Part shown: positions 26,835-35,219 of the stretch, piece by piece | How the letters are laid out: the number at the start of each line of letters is the position of its first letter | How positions within the stretch are numbered: position 1 is the stretch's first letter | From: JAIBJN01 sp963811635 | GTDB taxonomy: Bacteria; Actinomycetota; Thermoleophilia; Gaiellales; Gaiellaceae | Direction: 5' to 3' | DNA length: 64,000 bases | Assembly (NCBI GenBank): GCA_963811635.1 | Contig: CAWESB010000006.1 | Span: forward strand, 62,001-126,000 | Translations under genes and position numbers: made by a program | The notes under the pieces: model-generated | Seen by the model: only the letters and a program-made list of their open reading frames with translations | Database searches by the model: none | Told to the model about the DNA's origin: nothing

Positions 26835-28063
26835 GCGCGCACCTCGCCGGCCGTCCAGGCCTGGTAGTGCTCGTGGAGGGTGTCGACCATGGCGTGCGCG
26901 AAGGCCGGATCGTTGACGTCGGTGTCGAGCTCGCGCACGTCCACGCCGGGGCCGAGCGTGTCGCGGAGCGCGTCGAAGAGCGCCCGGTCGGCCTCCGGGT
27001 CGTAGAAGACCTGTCCCTCAACGTCGATGAGCGACACCCCGCGAAGCGGGATGAAGAGCGTCACCGGTCCGGTCGCAGACGAGAGCTTGCGCCCGATGCG
27101 GCGTCCCAGCTCGGCGGATTCCTCCGCGGTCGTCCGCATGAGCGTGACGGTCGGGTTGTGCTTGTAGAGGAGTCGGTCCCGGAACTCGGCCGGCACCGTC
27201 TCGACGGGGCCGAAGTTGACCATGTCGAGCGCGCCCAGCGAGACCACCTGCGGGATCCCGAGCTCGCCGGCGGCCTCGAGCCGGTCAGGGCCGGCGGAGA
27301 GGACGCCGCCGACGAGGTCGTCGGCCAGCTCGGTCGTGGTGGCGTCCAGCGAGGCGGTGATGAAGCCGCTCCGCATGAGCGCTTCCATCGACTGTCCGCC
27401 CGTGCCAGTCGCGTGGAAGACCAGCACCTCGTAGCCGAGCTCCTCGAGGCGCTCGCGCGCCGCGGTCACGCAAGGGGTCGTGACGCCGAACATCGTCGCC
27501 CCGACGAGCGGCTTCCCGCCCTCGACCGTGGGCGGGTCCGCGGTCGCCATGCCCGCCATCGCAGCCGCCGCATTGGCCAGGATGCGGGCCGAGACGGCGT
27601 TGATCCCGGAGATGTCGACGACGGAGTACGTCATCGTCACGTCGGTCGCGCCCACGTAGGGGCGCGTGTCGCCGGACGCCATCGTCGAGACCATCAGCTT
27701 CGGGACGCCGACCGGGAGCGCTCGCATCGCCTCGGTGGCGACGGCCGTTCCACCCGACCCCCCGAGGGCGAGGATGCCGTCGAGGCGGCCTTCGGCGTGA
27801 AGCCCCGCCACGATCTTCGCGGCGCCGCGCGCCATGGTCTCCACGGCGGCCCCGCGGTCGCCCGCGTCGGCGAGCGCGCGGACGTCTGCTCCCGCCGCCT
27901 GCGCCACCTCCTCACGCGTCACGTCCGCGGCAGCGCGAGGCTCGCCGAGCACGCCGGCGTCGATCAGGATCGTCTCGACCCCGTGCCCGCTCAGGAGGGA
28001 GCGGAGGTACGCGTACTCGTCCCCCTTCGTGTCCAGCGTGCCGAGCAGGACGACGGTGGCCAT
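26831..28063 (-). CDS. Tm-1-like ATP-binding domain protein (UPF0261), copy 2
   Basis: A 410-residue UPF0261 protein that starts with the family signature VVLLGTLDTKGDEYAYLRS. GILALGGSGGTAVATEAMR, HATGTGGQSMEALMRSG and SLGALDMVNFGP are further conserved segments. It is translationally coupled (ATGA overlap) to the PEP-hydrolase-like TIM-barrel gene and lies three bases downstream of the ABC ATPase gene. It is clearly paralogous to the protein at 21116-22357 (same hallmarks, different flanking residues). One copy may be specialised for another substrate or form a hetero-oligomer. Confidence 0.9.
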   Translation of the reverse strand: MATVVLLGTLDTKGDEYAYLRSLLSGHGVETILIDAGVLGEPRAAADVTREEVAQAAGADVRALADAGDRGAAVETMARGAAKIVAGLHAEGRLDGILALGGSGGTAVATEAMRALPVGVPKLMVSTMASGDTRPYVGATDVTMTYSVVDISGINAVSARILANAAAAMAGMATADPPTVEGGKPLVGATMFGVTTPCVTAARERLEELGYEVLVFHATGTGGQSMEALMRSGFITASLDATTTELADDLVGGVLSAGPDRLEAAGELGIPQVVSLGALDMVNFGPVETVPAEFRDRLLYKHNPTVTLMRTTAEESAELGRRIGRKLSSATGPVTLFIPLRGVSLIDVEGQVFYDPEADRALFDALRDTLGPGVDVRELDTDVNDPAFAHAMVDTLHEHYQAWTAGEVRA

Positions 28064-28066
28064 GAT

Positions 28067-28792
28067 CTACGCGGCCGCTCCCTCGACGCGGGAGACGCCA
28101 AGGTAGCGCTGCTGCGCGTCCGGGTCGTCGAGCAGCGCCTTGCCGCTCATCTCTGTCGCGATCTCGCCGGCGACCATGATCAGCTGACGCTCGGCGAGCG
28201 AGGTGGCAACGCCGAGGTTCTGCTCGACCAGGAGAAGCCCGACCCCCTCCTGGACGAGACCCTGGCAGGTGCCGATCAGGTTCTCGACGATCGCCGGCGC
28301 CAGGCCCTCGGAGGGCTCGTCCATGATCAGAAGCTTGGGATTGCCGAGGAGCGCGCGGGCGATGGCGAGCATCTGCTGCTCTCCGCCCGAGAGCTGGGCT
28401 GCGCCGATCTTGCGGCGCTCGGCGAGGCGCGGGAACAGCTCCCAGATCGCCGCCTTGTTCCAGCGGCCGCCACCTCCGGCGCCGAGCATGTCGAGGTGCT
28501 CTTCCGTCGAGAGCGAGGGGAACAGTCGCCGGCCCTGGGGCACGTAGCCGATCCCCGCGCCGGAGATCTTGTAGGGCGCCCGGCCCATGAGCTCCTGCCC
28601 TTCGAAGCGGACGGAGCCGTCCGCGCGGGCCATGAGGCCCATGATGGTGAGGCAGAGCGTCGTCTTCCCCATGCCGTTGCGGCCGATGAGAGCGACCGGC
28701 TCGCGACCCATCTCGAAGCCGACGTCGTGCAGGACGCGTGCACGCCCGTAGTAGGCGTTGACCTTGTCCAGGATGAAGACGGGGTCACTCAT
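28067..28792 (-). CDS. Branched-chain-type ABC transporter ATP-binding protein (LivF-like)
   Basis: A 241-residue ABC ATPase of the LivF group. Walker A is GRNGMGKTT, the signature LSGGEQQMLAIARALL and Walker B LLIMDEPSEGLAP. It overlaps the LivG-like gene by eight bases. Together with 28785-33257 it makes a complete high-affinity importer of the branched-chain amino acid (HAAT) class. That class also carries urea, amides, aromatic compounds and polyols, so the amino acid label should not be taken literally here. Confidence 0.92.
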   Translation of the reverse strand: MSDPVFILDKVNAYYGRARVLHDVGFEMGREPVALIGRNGMGKTTLCLTIMGLMARADGSVRFEGQELMGRAPYKISGAGIGYVPQGRRLFPSLSTEEHLDMLGAGGGGRWNKAAIWELFPRLAERRKIGAAQLSGGEQQMLAIARALLGNPKLLIMDEPSEGLAPAIVENLIGTCQGLVQEGVGLLLVEQNLGVATSLAERQLIMVAGEIATEMSGKALLDDPDAQQRYLGVSRVEGAAA

Positions 28793-29573
28793 CGGCGTAG
28801 TGATGGCTCCCCAGGTAGAGGTCGTGCACGAGCTGGTTGGCGCGGATCTCGGCCGGCGTGCCCTCGACGATCACGCGGCCGTCGTGCATCATCGTCACCC
28901 GCTCCGCCACCGTGAGCGCGACGTCCATGTCGTGCTCGATGAGGATGAGTGTGATCTCGCGGTCGAGCGTCAGCAGGAGATCGGTCAGCAGGACGCGCTC
29001 GCCCCGGGAGAGGCCGGCAGCCGGTTCGTCGAGCATCATGATCTTCGGGTCGCCCGCGCGCGCCATCCCCACTTCGAGCTGGCGCTGCTCGCCGTGCGAG
29101 AGCGAGCCCACCTGCGTCCCGAGCTGCTCCTCGAGCCCGACCCGCTCGGCGAGCTCGCGGGCACGCTCGCGGAGAGGAGCGTCGCGGCCGGGCAGGCGCA
29201 CGGGGCGGAGGTGTCCGCCCCGTGCGCCCAGTGCGGCGAGGTAGAGGTTGTCCTCGACCGACAGGCCGAGGAAGAGTCGTGAGGTCTGGAACGTGCGTGT
29301 GAGCCCGAGCCTGGCCCGCTTGCGGGCGGGCATGTTCGTGACGTCGCGGCCGAACAGCTCGACGCGTCCGCTCGTGGGCGGGAACTCGCCGGAGATGACG
29401 TTGAAGAGCGTCGTCTTGCCGGCGCCGTTCGGCCCGAGCAGAGCACGACGCTCGCCGGGATGGACGTCGAGGTCGACGTCGTGGACGGCGTGGACGCCCC
29501 CGAAGCGCCGGCCGACGCCGCGGAGGCGGACGATCGGCTCGGCGCTCTGGGGCTGTGCTGCTGCTGCTGTCAC
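28785..29573 (-). CDS. Branched-chain-type ABC transporter ATP-binding protein (LivG-like)
   Basis: An ABC ATPase of the LivG group. Walker A is GPNGAGKTT, the signature LSHGEQRQLEVGMA and Walker B IMMLDEPAAGLSRGE. GTG 29573 (protein of 262 residues, starting MTAAAAQPQ) is chosen because it follows GGAAAGAG and avoids overlap with the binding-protein gene. An ATG at 29618 would add 15 residues and overlap that gene by 28 bases. It pairs with the LivF-like subunit to power uptake. Confidence 0.9.
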   Translation of the reverse strand: MTAAAAQPQSAEPIVRLRGVGRRFGGVHAVHDVDLDVHPGERRALLGPNGAGKTTLFNVISGEFPPTSGRVELFGRDVTNMPARKRARLGLTRTFQTSRLFLGLSVEDNLYLAALGARGGHLRPVRLPGRDAPLRERARELAERVGLEEQLGTQVGSLSHGEQRQLEVGMARAGDPKIMMLDEPAAGLSRGERVLLTDLLLTLDREITLILIEHDMDVALTVAERVTMMHDGRVIVEGTPAEIRANQLVHDLYLGSHHYADE

Positions 29574-29590
29574 GGCTCTTTCCGGCTCGC

Positions 29591-31015
29591 CTAGCTTCCT
29601 CCGCCCTGCTTGGTCCACGGAGGCGGCGTGCCCTCCTCGCAGGCCGGGTTGGTCCGGTCGGGCGAGGGCGTCTCCGGGCTGAAAGCGCCCGCGAACGTCT
29701 GGTCGACCTCCGGGATCGTCTTGAGGGTCTTCACGTCGGGGACGCCGTCGCCGTTCTGGTCCTCGACGATCTGCTGGAGGAAGTTGTCCATGATCGCCTG
29801 GCGGTTCTCATCGAGCTTGATCGTCCCGAGCGGGGCGTCGAGCTCGAGGTTCGCCAGCGCGTCATTGAAGGCCGCGTGGTCGTCCGAAAGGTCGCCGTCG
29901 ACCTGCTCGAGCCCCTGCGCGATTGCCTCCATGGCCGTGTAGTAGCCGTAGAGGAACACGCTCGAGCCCGTTCCGGCGAGATCCGGATAGGAGTCTTCGA
30001 TCTGCTGCGTGTACTCGAGGTAGGCGGGCTCCTGCGAGTCGCCCGACGTCATGCCGGCCGTCACCACTCCGACGACCTGGTCCCCGAGCTCCTTGAGGAT
30101 CACGGGGTCGGTCATGAAGATGCCGCCCATGATCTTGTCGGCGAGGTTGCCGCGCAGCTGCTCGTACTGCTTGACGAAGGCGACGGTCCCCGTTCCGCCG
30201 ACGCCCATGAAGAAGCCGTCGACGTCCTCCGGGATCTGCGTGATGTACGAGGAGTAGTCCTCCTCGCCGAGAGGCGGCCACAGCCGCTTCGTCACGTTTC
30301 CGCCGATCGAGCAGAACTCGGCCACGAAGCCGGCGATCTGCGAGTACGGGAAGTCGTAGTCGTCACCGATCGTGACGACGTTCCGCCACCCGAGCTCGTT
30401 GTAGGCATAGTCGCCGAGCCCGGCCGTCCACTGGGTGCCGTCGTTGTGGAAGCGGAAGAAGTTCGGAGACCGCACCTTGAGGGTCGTGTCCTGCGCGCCC
30501 GAGATGCCGTTCACGAACGTGACTCCGGGCTGCTCCTTCGAGTAGTTGGCGACGGCGATCCCCTCGCTCCCCGACAGGGGCCCGACGAGGATGTCCACGC
30601 CCTCCTGCTCGACGAGACGCCGTGCCTCCTCGACCGCCTTGTCAGGGGTCGAGTCGGAGCCGCCGTAGACGATCTCGATCGGGTGCCCGGCGATCGTGGC
30701 GTTCTCGACGCCGTCCGTCGGGTCGCCGCTGACGGGAGTCGCGCCCCGGTTGATCAGCGGGAGCATCGCACCGCCGAAGGTCTGTCCTTCGAAGGGCGCG
30801 AACGCACCCTCGTTGTTCGCGAAGACGCCGATCTTGATCGGCTCGCCGGTCGCCTCGCCGCCGGTCTCCCCGCCGCCTGTGCCGGTCGTCGCGGTGGCCT
30901 GGCCCTCGTCGTCGTCGTCACCGCCGCAGGCTGCGACGGTCGCTACCAGAACGAGCACGAGCGCGGCGAGCAGGGCCCAGAACCGGACCCTCCCGCCCTC
31001 CGTGGAAACTCGCAT
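29591..31015 (-). CDS. ABC transporter substrate-binding lipoprotein (Peripla_BP_6 type)
   Basis: A 474-residue ligand-binding lipoprotein. The signal peptide ends in a lipobox (VATVAAC), followed by an acidic and Gly/Thr-rich linker (GGDDDDEGQATATTGTGGG), then a type I periplasmic-binding fold beginning IKIGVFANNEGAFAPFEGQ. It is the substrate-recognising part of the importer. The C-terminal extension ends in a Pro/Gly-rich tail. ATG 31015 is set by the long ribosome site AGGAGGAGAGGTAGG. The 95-base gap upstream contains no other gene. Ligand unknown. Confidence 0.9.
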   Translation of the reverse strand: MRVSTEGGRVRFWALLAALVLVLVATVAACGGDDDDEGQATATTGTGGGETGGEATGEPIKIGVFANNEGAFAPFEGQTFGGAMLPLINRGATPVSGDPTDGVENATIAGHPIEIVYGGSDSTPDKAVEEARRLVEQEGVDILVGPLSGSEGIAVANYSKEQPGVTFVNGISGAQDTTLKVRSPNFFRFHNDGTQWTAGLGDYAYNELGWRNVVTIGDDYDFPYSQIAGFVAEFCSIGGNVTKRLWPPLGEEDYSSYITQIPEDVDGFFMGVGGTGTVAFVKQYEQLRGNLADKIMGGIFMTDPVILKELGDQVVGVVTAGMTSGDSQEPAYLEYTQQIEDSYPDLAGTGSSVFLYGYYTAMEAIAQGLEQVDGDLSDDHAAFNDALANLELDAPLGTIKLDENRQAIMDNFLQQIVEDQNGDGVPDVKTLKTIPEVDQTFAGAFSPETPSPDRTNPACEEGTPPPWTKQGGGS

Positions 31016-31110
31016 TCCTACCTCTCCTCCTTTTGGATCAATCCGAACGCCCGGTTCCCCACCGGAGGTTCCCGTCGAGCGGTTGGCGCGCTTCGTTCCT
31101 CCCTTCTTCG

Positions 31111-32160
31111 TCATGAAGGCTGTGGACTGTTCGAGGCCGGGCCCGGGGAGGGCCGAGCGGGGGGTTTGCGTGAGAACTGACGCCCGATGTAGTCGGTGAT
31201 CGACTGCCAGATACCCATCAACCCTCCGGGCGACAGGAGGACGATGGCGAGGAAGATCACCCCGATCACGGTGTTGAAGCGCTGGCCGACGATGTCGAGG
31301 CCTCGAGTCCAGTTGTCCAGCGCAACGAAGACGAACGCTCCAATCCAGGCTCCCTCGAGGCGGTAGAGCCCACCGATCACTGCGATCACGAGCAGGTCGA
31401 TCGTGCGCGATAGGTCGATCGAGCCGGGCGAGATCCGTGTGTTCCACCAGACGGACAGAATCCCAGCGAACGAGGCGATGAGCGCTCCGAGGCCGAACGC
31501 GAGCATGCGCAGAAGCGGGACGTTGTATCCGAGCGCGCGCATCCGGGACGGGTCGTCCCGAACGCCCTGCAGCGCGAGGCCGAAGGGCGTGCGGGCCAGG
31601 TAGCGGACGAAGACGAAGACGACGGCCGAGACTCCGAGCGCGATGTAGAACAGGTTCTGGGGATCCGTGACGGGATTCGAGACGATGCCGGGCCGGGCGA
31701 CGTTGTTCACGCCGCCGAAGCCCGAGAGCTCGGTCACCTGGGCGAAGAAGTAGTAGGTGAGGACGGCCACGGCGAGTGTGATCATCAGGAAGTAGATGCC
31801 GTAGCTCCGGCTCGCCATCGCGCCGAAGAAGAGACCGACACCGACCGCGACCAGGATGCCCGCCAGGGTCGCCACCCACGGGTTCCAGGCGATCGTGGAG
31901 CCGCCGTCGGCCTCGACGAGGTTGGCCATGGTGAAGCCGGCGACGCCGTAGAGCGCCACCTGGCCCAGCGAGACCATCCCGACGTAGGCGGCGAGGAAGA
32001 TGAGACTGGCCGCGGCGATCCCGAGCCAGAGGGCCTTGGTGATCACCTGACTGAGATAGAAGTCGGTGAAGAGGAGCGGGGCGAGGACGAGGATCAGCAC
32101 GAGCGCCAGTCCCGGCCCCCACCAGAGGGCGCGCTCCACGGTCAGAGCCGACCGGTTCAC
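31111..32160 (-). CDS. Branched-chain-type ABC transporter permease (LivM-like)
   Basis: A 349-residue integral membrane protein with about eight to ten hydrophobic segments. LivM family motifs are visible (YVGMVSLGQVALYGVAGF; RTPFGLALQGVRDDPSRMRA is the ATPase-contact loop; GGLYRLEGAWIGAF). The GTG at 32160 overlaps the LivH-like stop in a GTGA tetranucleotide, so the permeases are made together. The C-terminus is Arg/Pro-rich and cytoplasmic. Confidence 0.92.
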   Translation of the reverse strand: MNRSALTVERALWWGPGLALVLILVLAPLLFTDFYLSQVITKALWLGIAAASLIFLAAYVGMVSLGQVALYGVAGFTMANLVEADGGSTIAWNPWVATLAGILVAVGVGLFFGAMASRSYGIYFLMITLAVAVLTYYFFAQVTELSGFGGVNNVARPGIVSNPVTDPQNLFYIALGVSAVVFVFVRYLARTPFGLALQGVRDDPSRMRALGYNVPLLRMLAFGLGALIASFAGILSVWWNTRISPGSIDLSRTIDLLVIAVIGGLYRLEGAWIGAFVFVALDNWTRGLDIVGQRFNTVIGVIFLAIVLLSPGGLMGIWQSITDYIGRQFSRKPPARPSPGPASNSPQPS

Positions 32161-33230
32161 GCAGGTCTCCCGAAGAGGCCGAGAGGTCGCACCGCCAGGA
32201 CGAGCACCAGCAGCCCGAAGATGAGGAGGATCGAGTAGTTGGTGTAGCCCTCCGGCAGGTAGACGTCGCCGAACGAGTCGACGAGACCGAGGGCGAGCGC
32301 CCCGATGGCCGCTCCGGCCAGGCTCCCCATGCCGCCGATGATCACCACGATCAGCGAGATGAGGAGGTACTGCGAGTCGTTGGCCTTGTCGACCGAGATC
32401 ATCGTCCCGCCGAGCACTCCGCCGAGACCGGCGAGCACCGCCCCGAGGAAGAACGCGCTTGCGAAGACAAGTTGGATGTTGATCCCGAGCGCCGAGACCA
32501 TCTGCCGATCGTCCACTCCGGCACGCACGATCATTCCGAAGCGCGTGCGCTGAATCATCGCCCAGAGGGAGAGCCCGACGGCGATCGCGACCAGGAGGAC
32601 GAAGATGCGGAAGAAGGGATACGCGAGGTCGGAGAACGGGAGGTCGATGCTCTCCGGAAAGACGTCCGGCGCCGCGAGCGACTCGGCGATCCCGCCGAAA
32701 TGCGCCAGGGTCTGGTCGGCGATGATGATTCCGATGGCGATCGTGATGAGCGCCTGGCGGAGATCCTGCCCCTGGTTCCAGCGGAGGAAGAGCTGCTGCA
32801 TGACGAGGCCGATCAAGCCGACAGCGAGCGAGGCGACGACCAGCGGGATGATCCAGTCCCCGAGCCCTGCCTCCGACGACCCGAAGGCCGAGGTTGCCTC
32901 GCCGCCGGTCAGGGTCGTCTGGAGCTCGAGCGCGAAGAAGCCGGCGAGCATGTACAGGGAGCCGTGGGCCATGTTGACGACCCGCATGAGCCCGAAGATG
33001 AGCGTGAATCCGCTCGCCACGACGAAGTAGAGCCCGGCAAGCGTGAGGCCGTTGAGCCCCACGATCACGAACGTTCGCGGATCGCCCCATGCCTTGTAAA
33101 CGACCCAGACGGCGACGAAGACGAGGATGAGAGCGATGGCGGCGCGGAGCACGAGCGCGCCGAGTGGAAGGGCGGCCAGGCGCGAGCGCCAGGCCGGTTC
33201 CGCTGCGGTCGTCGCCGCCGGCCCGCTCAC
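32157..33230 (-). CDS. Branched-chain-type ABC transporter permease (LivH-like)
   Basis: An integral membrane permease with LivH motifs (GLNGLTLAGLYFVVASGFTLIFG, shown in part here as LTLAGLYFVVASGFTLIFG; RVVNMAHGSLYMLAGF; RTRFGMIVRAGVDDRQMV as coupling loop). The N-terminus carries an extra hydrophobic helix. GTG 33230 (357 residues) is preferred because GGGGG lies ten bases upstream; a TTG at 33257 would add nine residues but has no ribosome site. It is the first gene of the transporter and of the whole minus-strand run. A promoter lies at 33299-33327. Confidence 0.9.
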   Translation of the reverse strand: MSGPAATTAAEPAWRSRLAALPLGALVLRAAIALILVFVAVWVVYKAWGDPRTFVIVGLNGLTLAGLYFVVASGFTLIFGLMRVVNMAHGSLYMLAGFFALELQTTLTGGEATSAFGSSEAGLGDWIIPLVVASLAVGLIGLVMQQLFLRWNQGQDLRQALITIAIGIIIADQTLAHFGGIAESLAAPDVFPESIDLPFSDLAYPFFRIFVLLVAIAVGLSLWAMIQRTRFGMIVRAGVDDRQMVSALGINIQLVFASAFFLGAVLAGLGGVLGGTMISVDKANDSQYLLISLIVVIIGGMGSLAGAAIGALALGLVDSFGDVYLPEGYTNYSILLIFGLLVLVLAVRPLGLFGRPA

Positions 33231-33298
33231 GTGAGTCGCGCCCCCGCGCTCCCGCAAGATGATTGCTTTTGAAGGAACATGAACGGTTTTGCAGCGCG

Positions 33299-33327
33299 AA
33301 CGTAACAGGATGAAAGATCGGTGTCAA
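33299..33327 (-). promoter_or_regulatory. Sigma-70-type promoter for the transporter/catabolic operon
   Basis: Read on the minus strand, a perfect -35 TTGACA (33327-33322) is followed after exactly 17 bases by TACGTT (33304-33299) as a weak -10. Predicted transcription would begin near 33292, leaving a leader of about 60 bases before the LivH GTG. The surrounding AT-richer stretch supports a promoter. It overlaps the alternative early start of the divergent VOC gene. Confidence 0.5.
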
Positions 33328-33350
33328 CGACGGCGCTAGACTGGGCCGGG

Positions 33351-33740
33351 GTGACCGAAGTCAGGCGTCTTCAACACGTGTCGACGCCGTATCCACGGGG
33401 TCGTCAGGACGAGGTCCGCAGCTTCTACGGCGGCGTGCTCGGCCTCGTCGAGAAGCCCGTTCCCGCAGCCCTGGCCGACCAGGAGCTGGTGTGGTTCGAG
33501 GGCGGGCCGCTCGAGCTCGAGCTCCACTTTCTGCCGGATCCGGTGCCGGCCGACCACGCCGCCCAACGGCACTTCTGCCTCGAGGTCGACGATCTCGGAG
33601 CCTGGCGCCGTCAGCTGGAGGCGGCCGGCGTCGAGACCAGCGACGACACGCCCATCCCCAACCGGCCGCGCTTCTTTTGCCGCGATCCCTTCGGCAATCT
33701 CATCGAGCTAACCACGATCCTCGGGGACTATCGAACGTGA
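33351..33740 (+). CDS. VOC-family (glyoxalase/dioxygenase superfamily) protein
   Basis: A 129-residue vicinal-oxygen-chelate protein. The two beta-alpha-beta units are seen from RLQHVSTPYPRG and from RHFCLEVDDLGAWRRQL to FFCRDPFGNLIELTT, with a metal-ligand-type Glu near the C-terminus. GTG 33351 is preferred. An upstream GTG at 33321 would add ten residues but sits within the minus-strand promoter. The protein has the single-domain dimeric VOC size. Reaction unknown; family members include lyases, epimerases and resistance proteins. Confidence 0.82.
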   Translation: MTEVRRLQHVSTPYPRGRQDEVRSFYGGVLGLVEKPVPAALADQELVWFEGGPLELELHFLPDPVPADHAAQRHFCLEVDDLGAWRRQLEAAGVETSDDTPIPNRPRFFCRDPFGNLIELTTILGDYRT

Positions 33741-33863
33741 GCAACGGACAGCGACCGTGAGCCCGCAGTTCTAGCGGGTCGAGCGCCCGGGCTTCGGGGC
33801 ACGATCGATGAGTTCGCGGCGACGGCGGCGTCTACACGGCAAGCATCGACACGGAGGTGAGTC

Positions 33864-34412
33864 GTGGGAGAGATACACGTGCACGAGTTCATCAGCCTCG
33901 ACGGCGTCATCGACGCGCCGACGTGGACGTTCGACTACGGCTTCCACCCCAGGATGGGCGAGGCCATCGGAGCGGTCACGGCACGCTCCGAGGGAATCCT
34001 GCTCGGGCGCACGACCTACGAGATGTTCGAGCCGGCGTGGTCGACGCGGACCGTCGAGGACGATCCGGGGGCGCCGTTCTTCAACGACACCACCAAATAC
34101 GTCGTCTCCGGGACGCTCTCGGAGGGGACCTGGACGAACTCGAAGATCATCGGGCCGTACGACCCCGACTCGATCCGCCGCCTGAAGGACGAGGTCGACG
34201 GCGACATCTACGTCAGCGGCAGCGGCATGCTGGTGCGGGCACTGCTCGCGGACGGTCTGGTCGACGAGCTGCATCTGTTCGTCTATCCGCTAACCCGCGG
34301 GCCCGGTCCGCGGCTCTTTCCCGACGACGCCGCCCCCGGCAAGCTGTCGCTCGCGGCGAGTGCGTCGTACGAGAACGGCGTCGTCTACCTGGCCTACCGA
34401 CCCGAGGCGTGA
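33864..34412 (+). CDS. Dihydrofolate reductase-family (RibD C-terminal-like) protein
   Basis: A 182-residue reductase of the DHFR/RibD-C fold. HEFISLDGVIDAP is the first strand and loop, ILLGRTTYEMFEPAW the NADPH-binding helix start, and DIYVSGSGMLVRALLADGLVDEL the pyrophosphate-binding glycines. GTG 33864 is set by the ribosome site GGAGGTGA. Related proteins are common, poorly characterised NADPH-dependent reductases. The gene stands alone on the plus strand, and the next gene (34434) is convergent. Confidence 0.85.
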   Translation: MGEIHVHEFISLDGVIDAPTWTFDYGFHPRMGEAIGAVTARSEGILLGRTTYEMFEPAWSTRTVEDDPGAPFFNDTTKYVVSGTLSEGTWTNSKIIGPYDPDSIRRLKDEVDGDIYVSGSGMLVRALLADGLVDELHLFVYPLTRGPGPRLFPDDAAPGKLSLAASASYENGVVYLAYRPEA

Positions 34413-34433
34413 GGCGCCTCGACAGGCGCGGCG

Positions 34434-34739
34434 TCAATCCAGTTCGGCGCCCAGAGCCTCGAGCAACCGTCGCGCAGCGCGGCTGCCGCGCCCCCAGTCC
34501 GTGATCGCCCACGTTTCGCCGGTCGTGACCATGACGTCCGTCTGCGACGGCGAAGCTGCCTCCAGCTCGACCCTGAGCTCCGAACCCCACGACGTCGCGG
34601 TCGTGCCCTTCTTGAAGACCAACACGGCTGGTCCGCTTTCGCCCTCGGCGAGCGACCATCCTTCCGCGGCTGCCTCTTGGCGAAGGGAGGTCCCGACCTC
34701 GTCGAGCGGCTCGTCCAGAGTCCCGCGCACAGTGGCCAT
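34434..34739 (-). CDS. Hypothetical SRPBCC-like small protein
   Basis: A 101-residue protein starting at ATG 34739, which follows AAGGAGAAGG at ideal spacing. It contains alternating strands (AVLVFKKGTTATSW, ELRVELEAASPSQTDVMVTT) and a C-terminal helix (RAARRLLEALGAEL), a pattern similar to a truncated START/SRPBCC or bacterial PH-like fold; this is inference from pattern only. No signal peptide or catalytic motif is seen. Confidence 0.6.
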   Translation of the reverse strand: MATVRGTLDEPLDEVGTSLRQEAAAEGWSLAEGESGPAVLVFKKGTTATSWGSELRVELEAASPSQTDVMVTTGETWAITDWGRGSRAARRLLEALGAELD

Positions 34740-34823
34740 GACCTTCTCCTTTCGGAGCGTGTTTCTGGCGCCTTTCGGGCACCGTCCGATCAGCTCGCCC
34801 GTCTGCACCGACCCTTCCGTCCC

Positions 34824-35201
34824 ATGCCGATCCCGAAACGTGTAGCCCGCTTCAACAAACGCGTGACGAACCGGATCACGCGCCACATCGCGGGCTGGAT
34901 GCCCGGGTTCGCGATCGTGACGCACGTCGGACGCCGGTCCGGACGCACCTACCGCACGCCCGTGAACGTGTTCCGCCAGGGTGACGGCTTTCTCTTCGCG
35001 CTGATGTACGGGGCCGACAGCGACTGGGTCCGGAACGTCATCGCGACGGGCGGCTGTCGGATCGAGACGCGCCGCCGGACGTACGAGCTGCGCGAGCCGC
35101 AGCGGTTCGCGGACCCGACCCGCGCCGGGGTGCCCGTTCCGGTCCGCTGGATCATGCGGCGCCTCGACGTCGAGGACTTCATGACGCTGCGCAAAGCGTA
35201 G
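34824..35201 (+). CDS. Deazaflavin (F420)-dependent nitroreductase-family protein
   Basis: A 125-residue split-barrel protein of the DDN family, seen in GWMPGFAIVTHVGRRSGRTYRTPVNVF (quoted in part as HVGRRSGRTYRTPV) and the VRNVIATGGCRIETRRR segment. Members bind F420 or act on lipids and quinones. The Arg-rich F420-binding strand is intact. ATG 34824 is the only start consistent with the family length. The gene ends 18 bases before the YjbR gene, with which it may be cotranscribed. Its presence supports an actinobacterial host. Confidence 0.85.
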   Translation: MPIPKRVARFNKRVTNRITRHIAGWMPGFAIVTHVGRRSGRTYRTPVNVFRQGDGFLFALMYGADSDWVRNVIATGGCRIETRRRTYELREPQRFADPTRAGVPVPVRWIMRRLDVEDFMTLRKA

Positions 35202-35219
35202 GCGTGGCACAGTGGCGAC

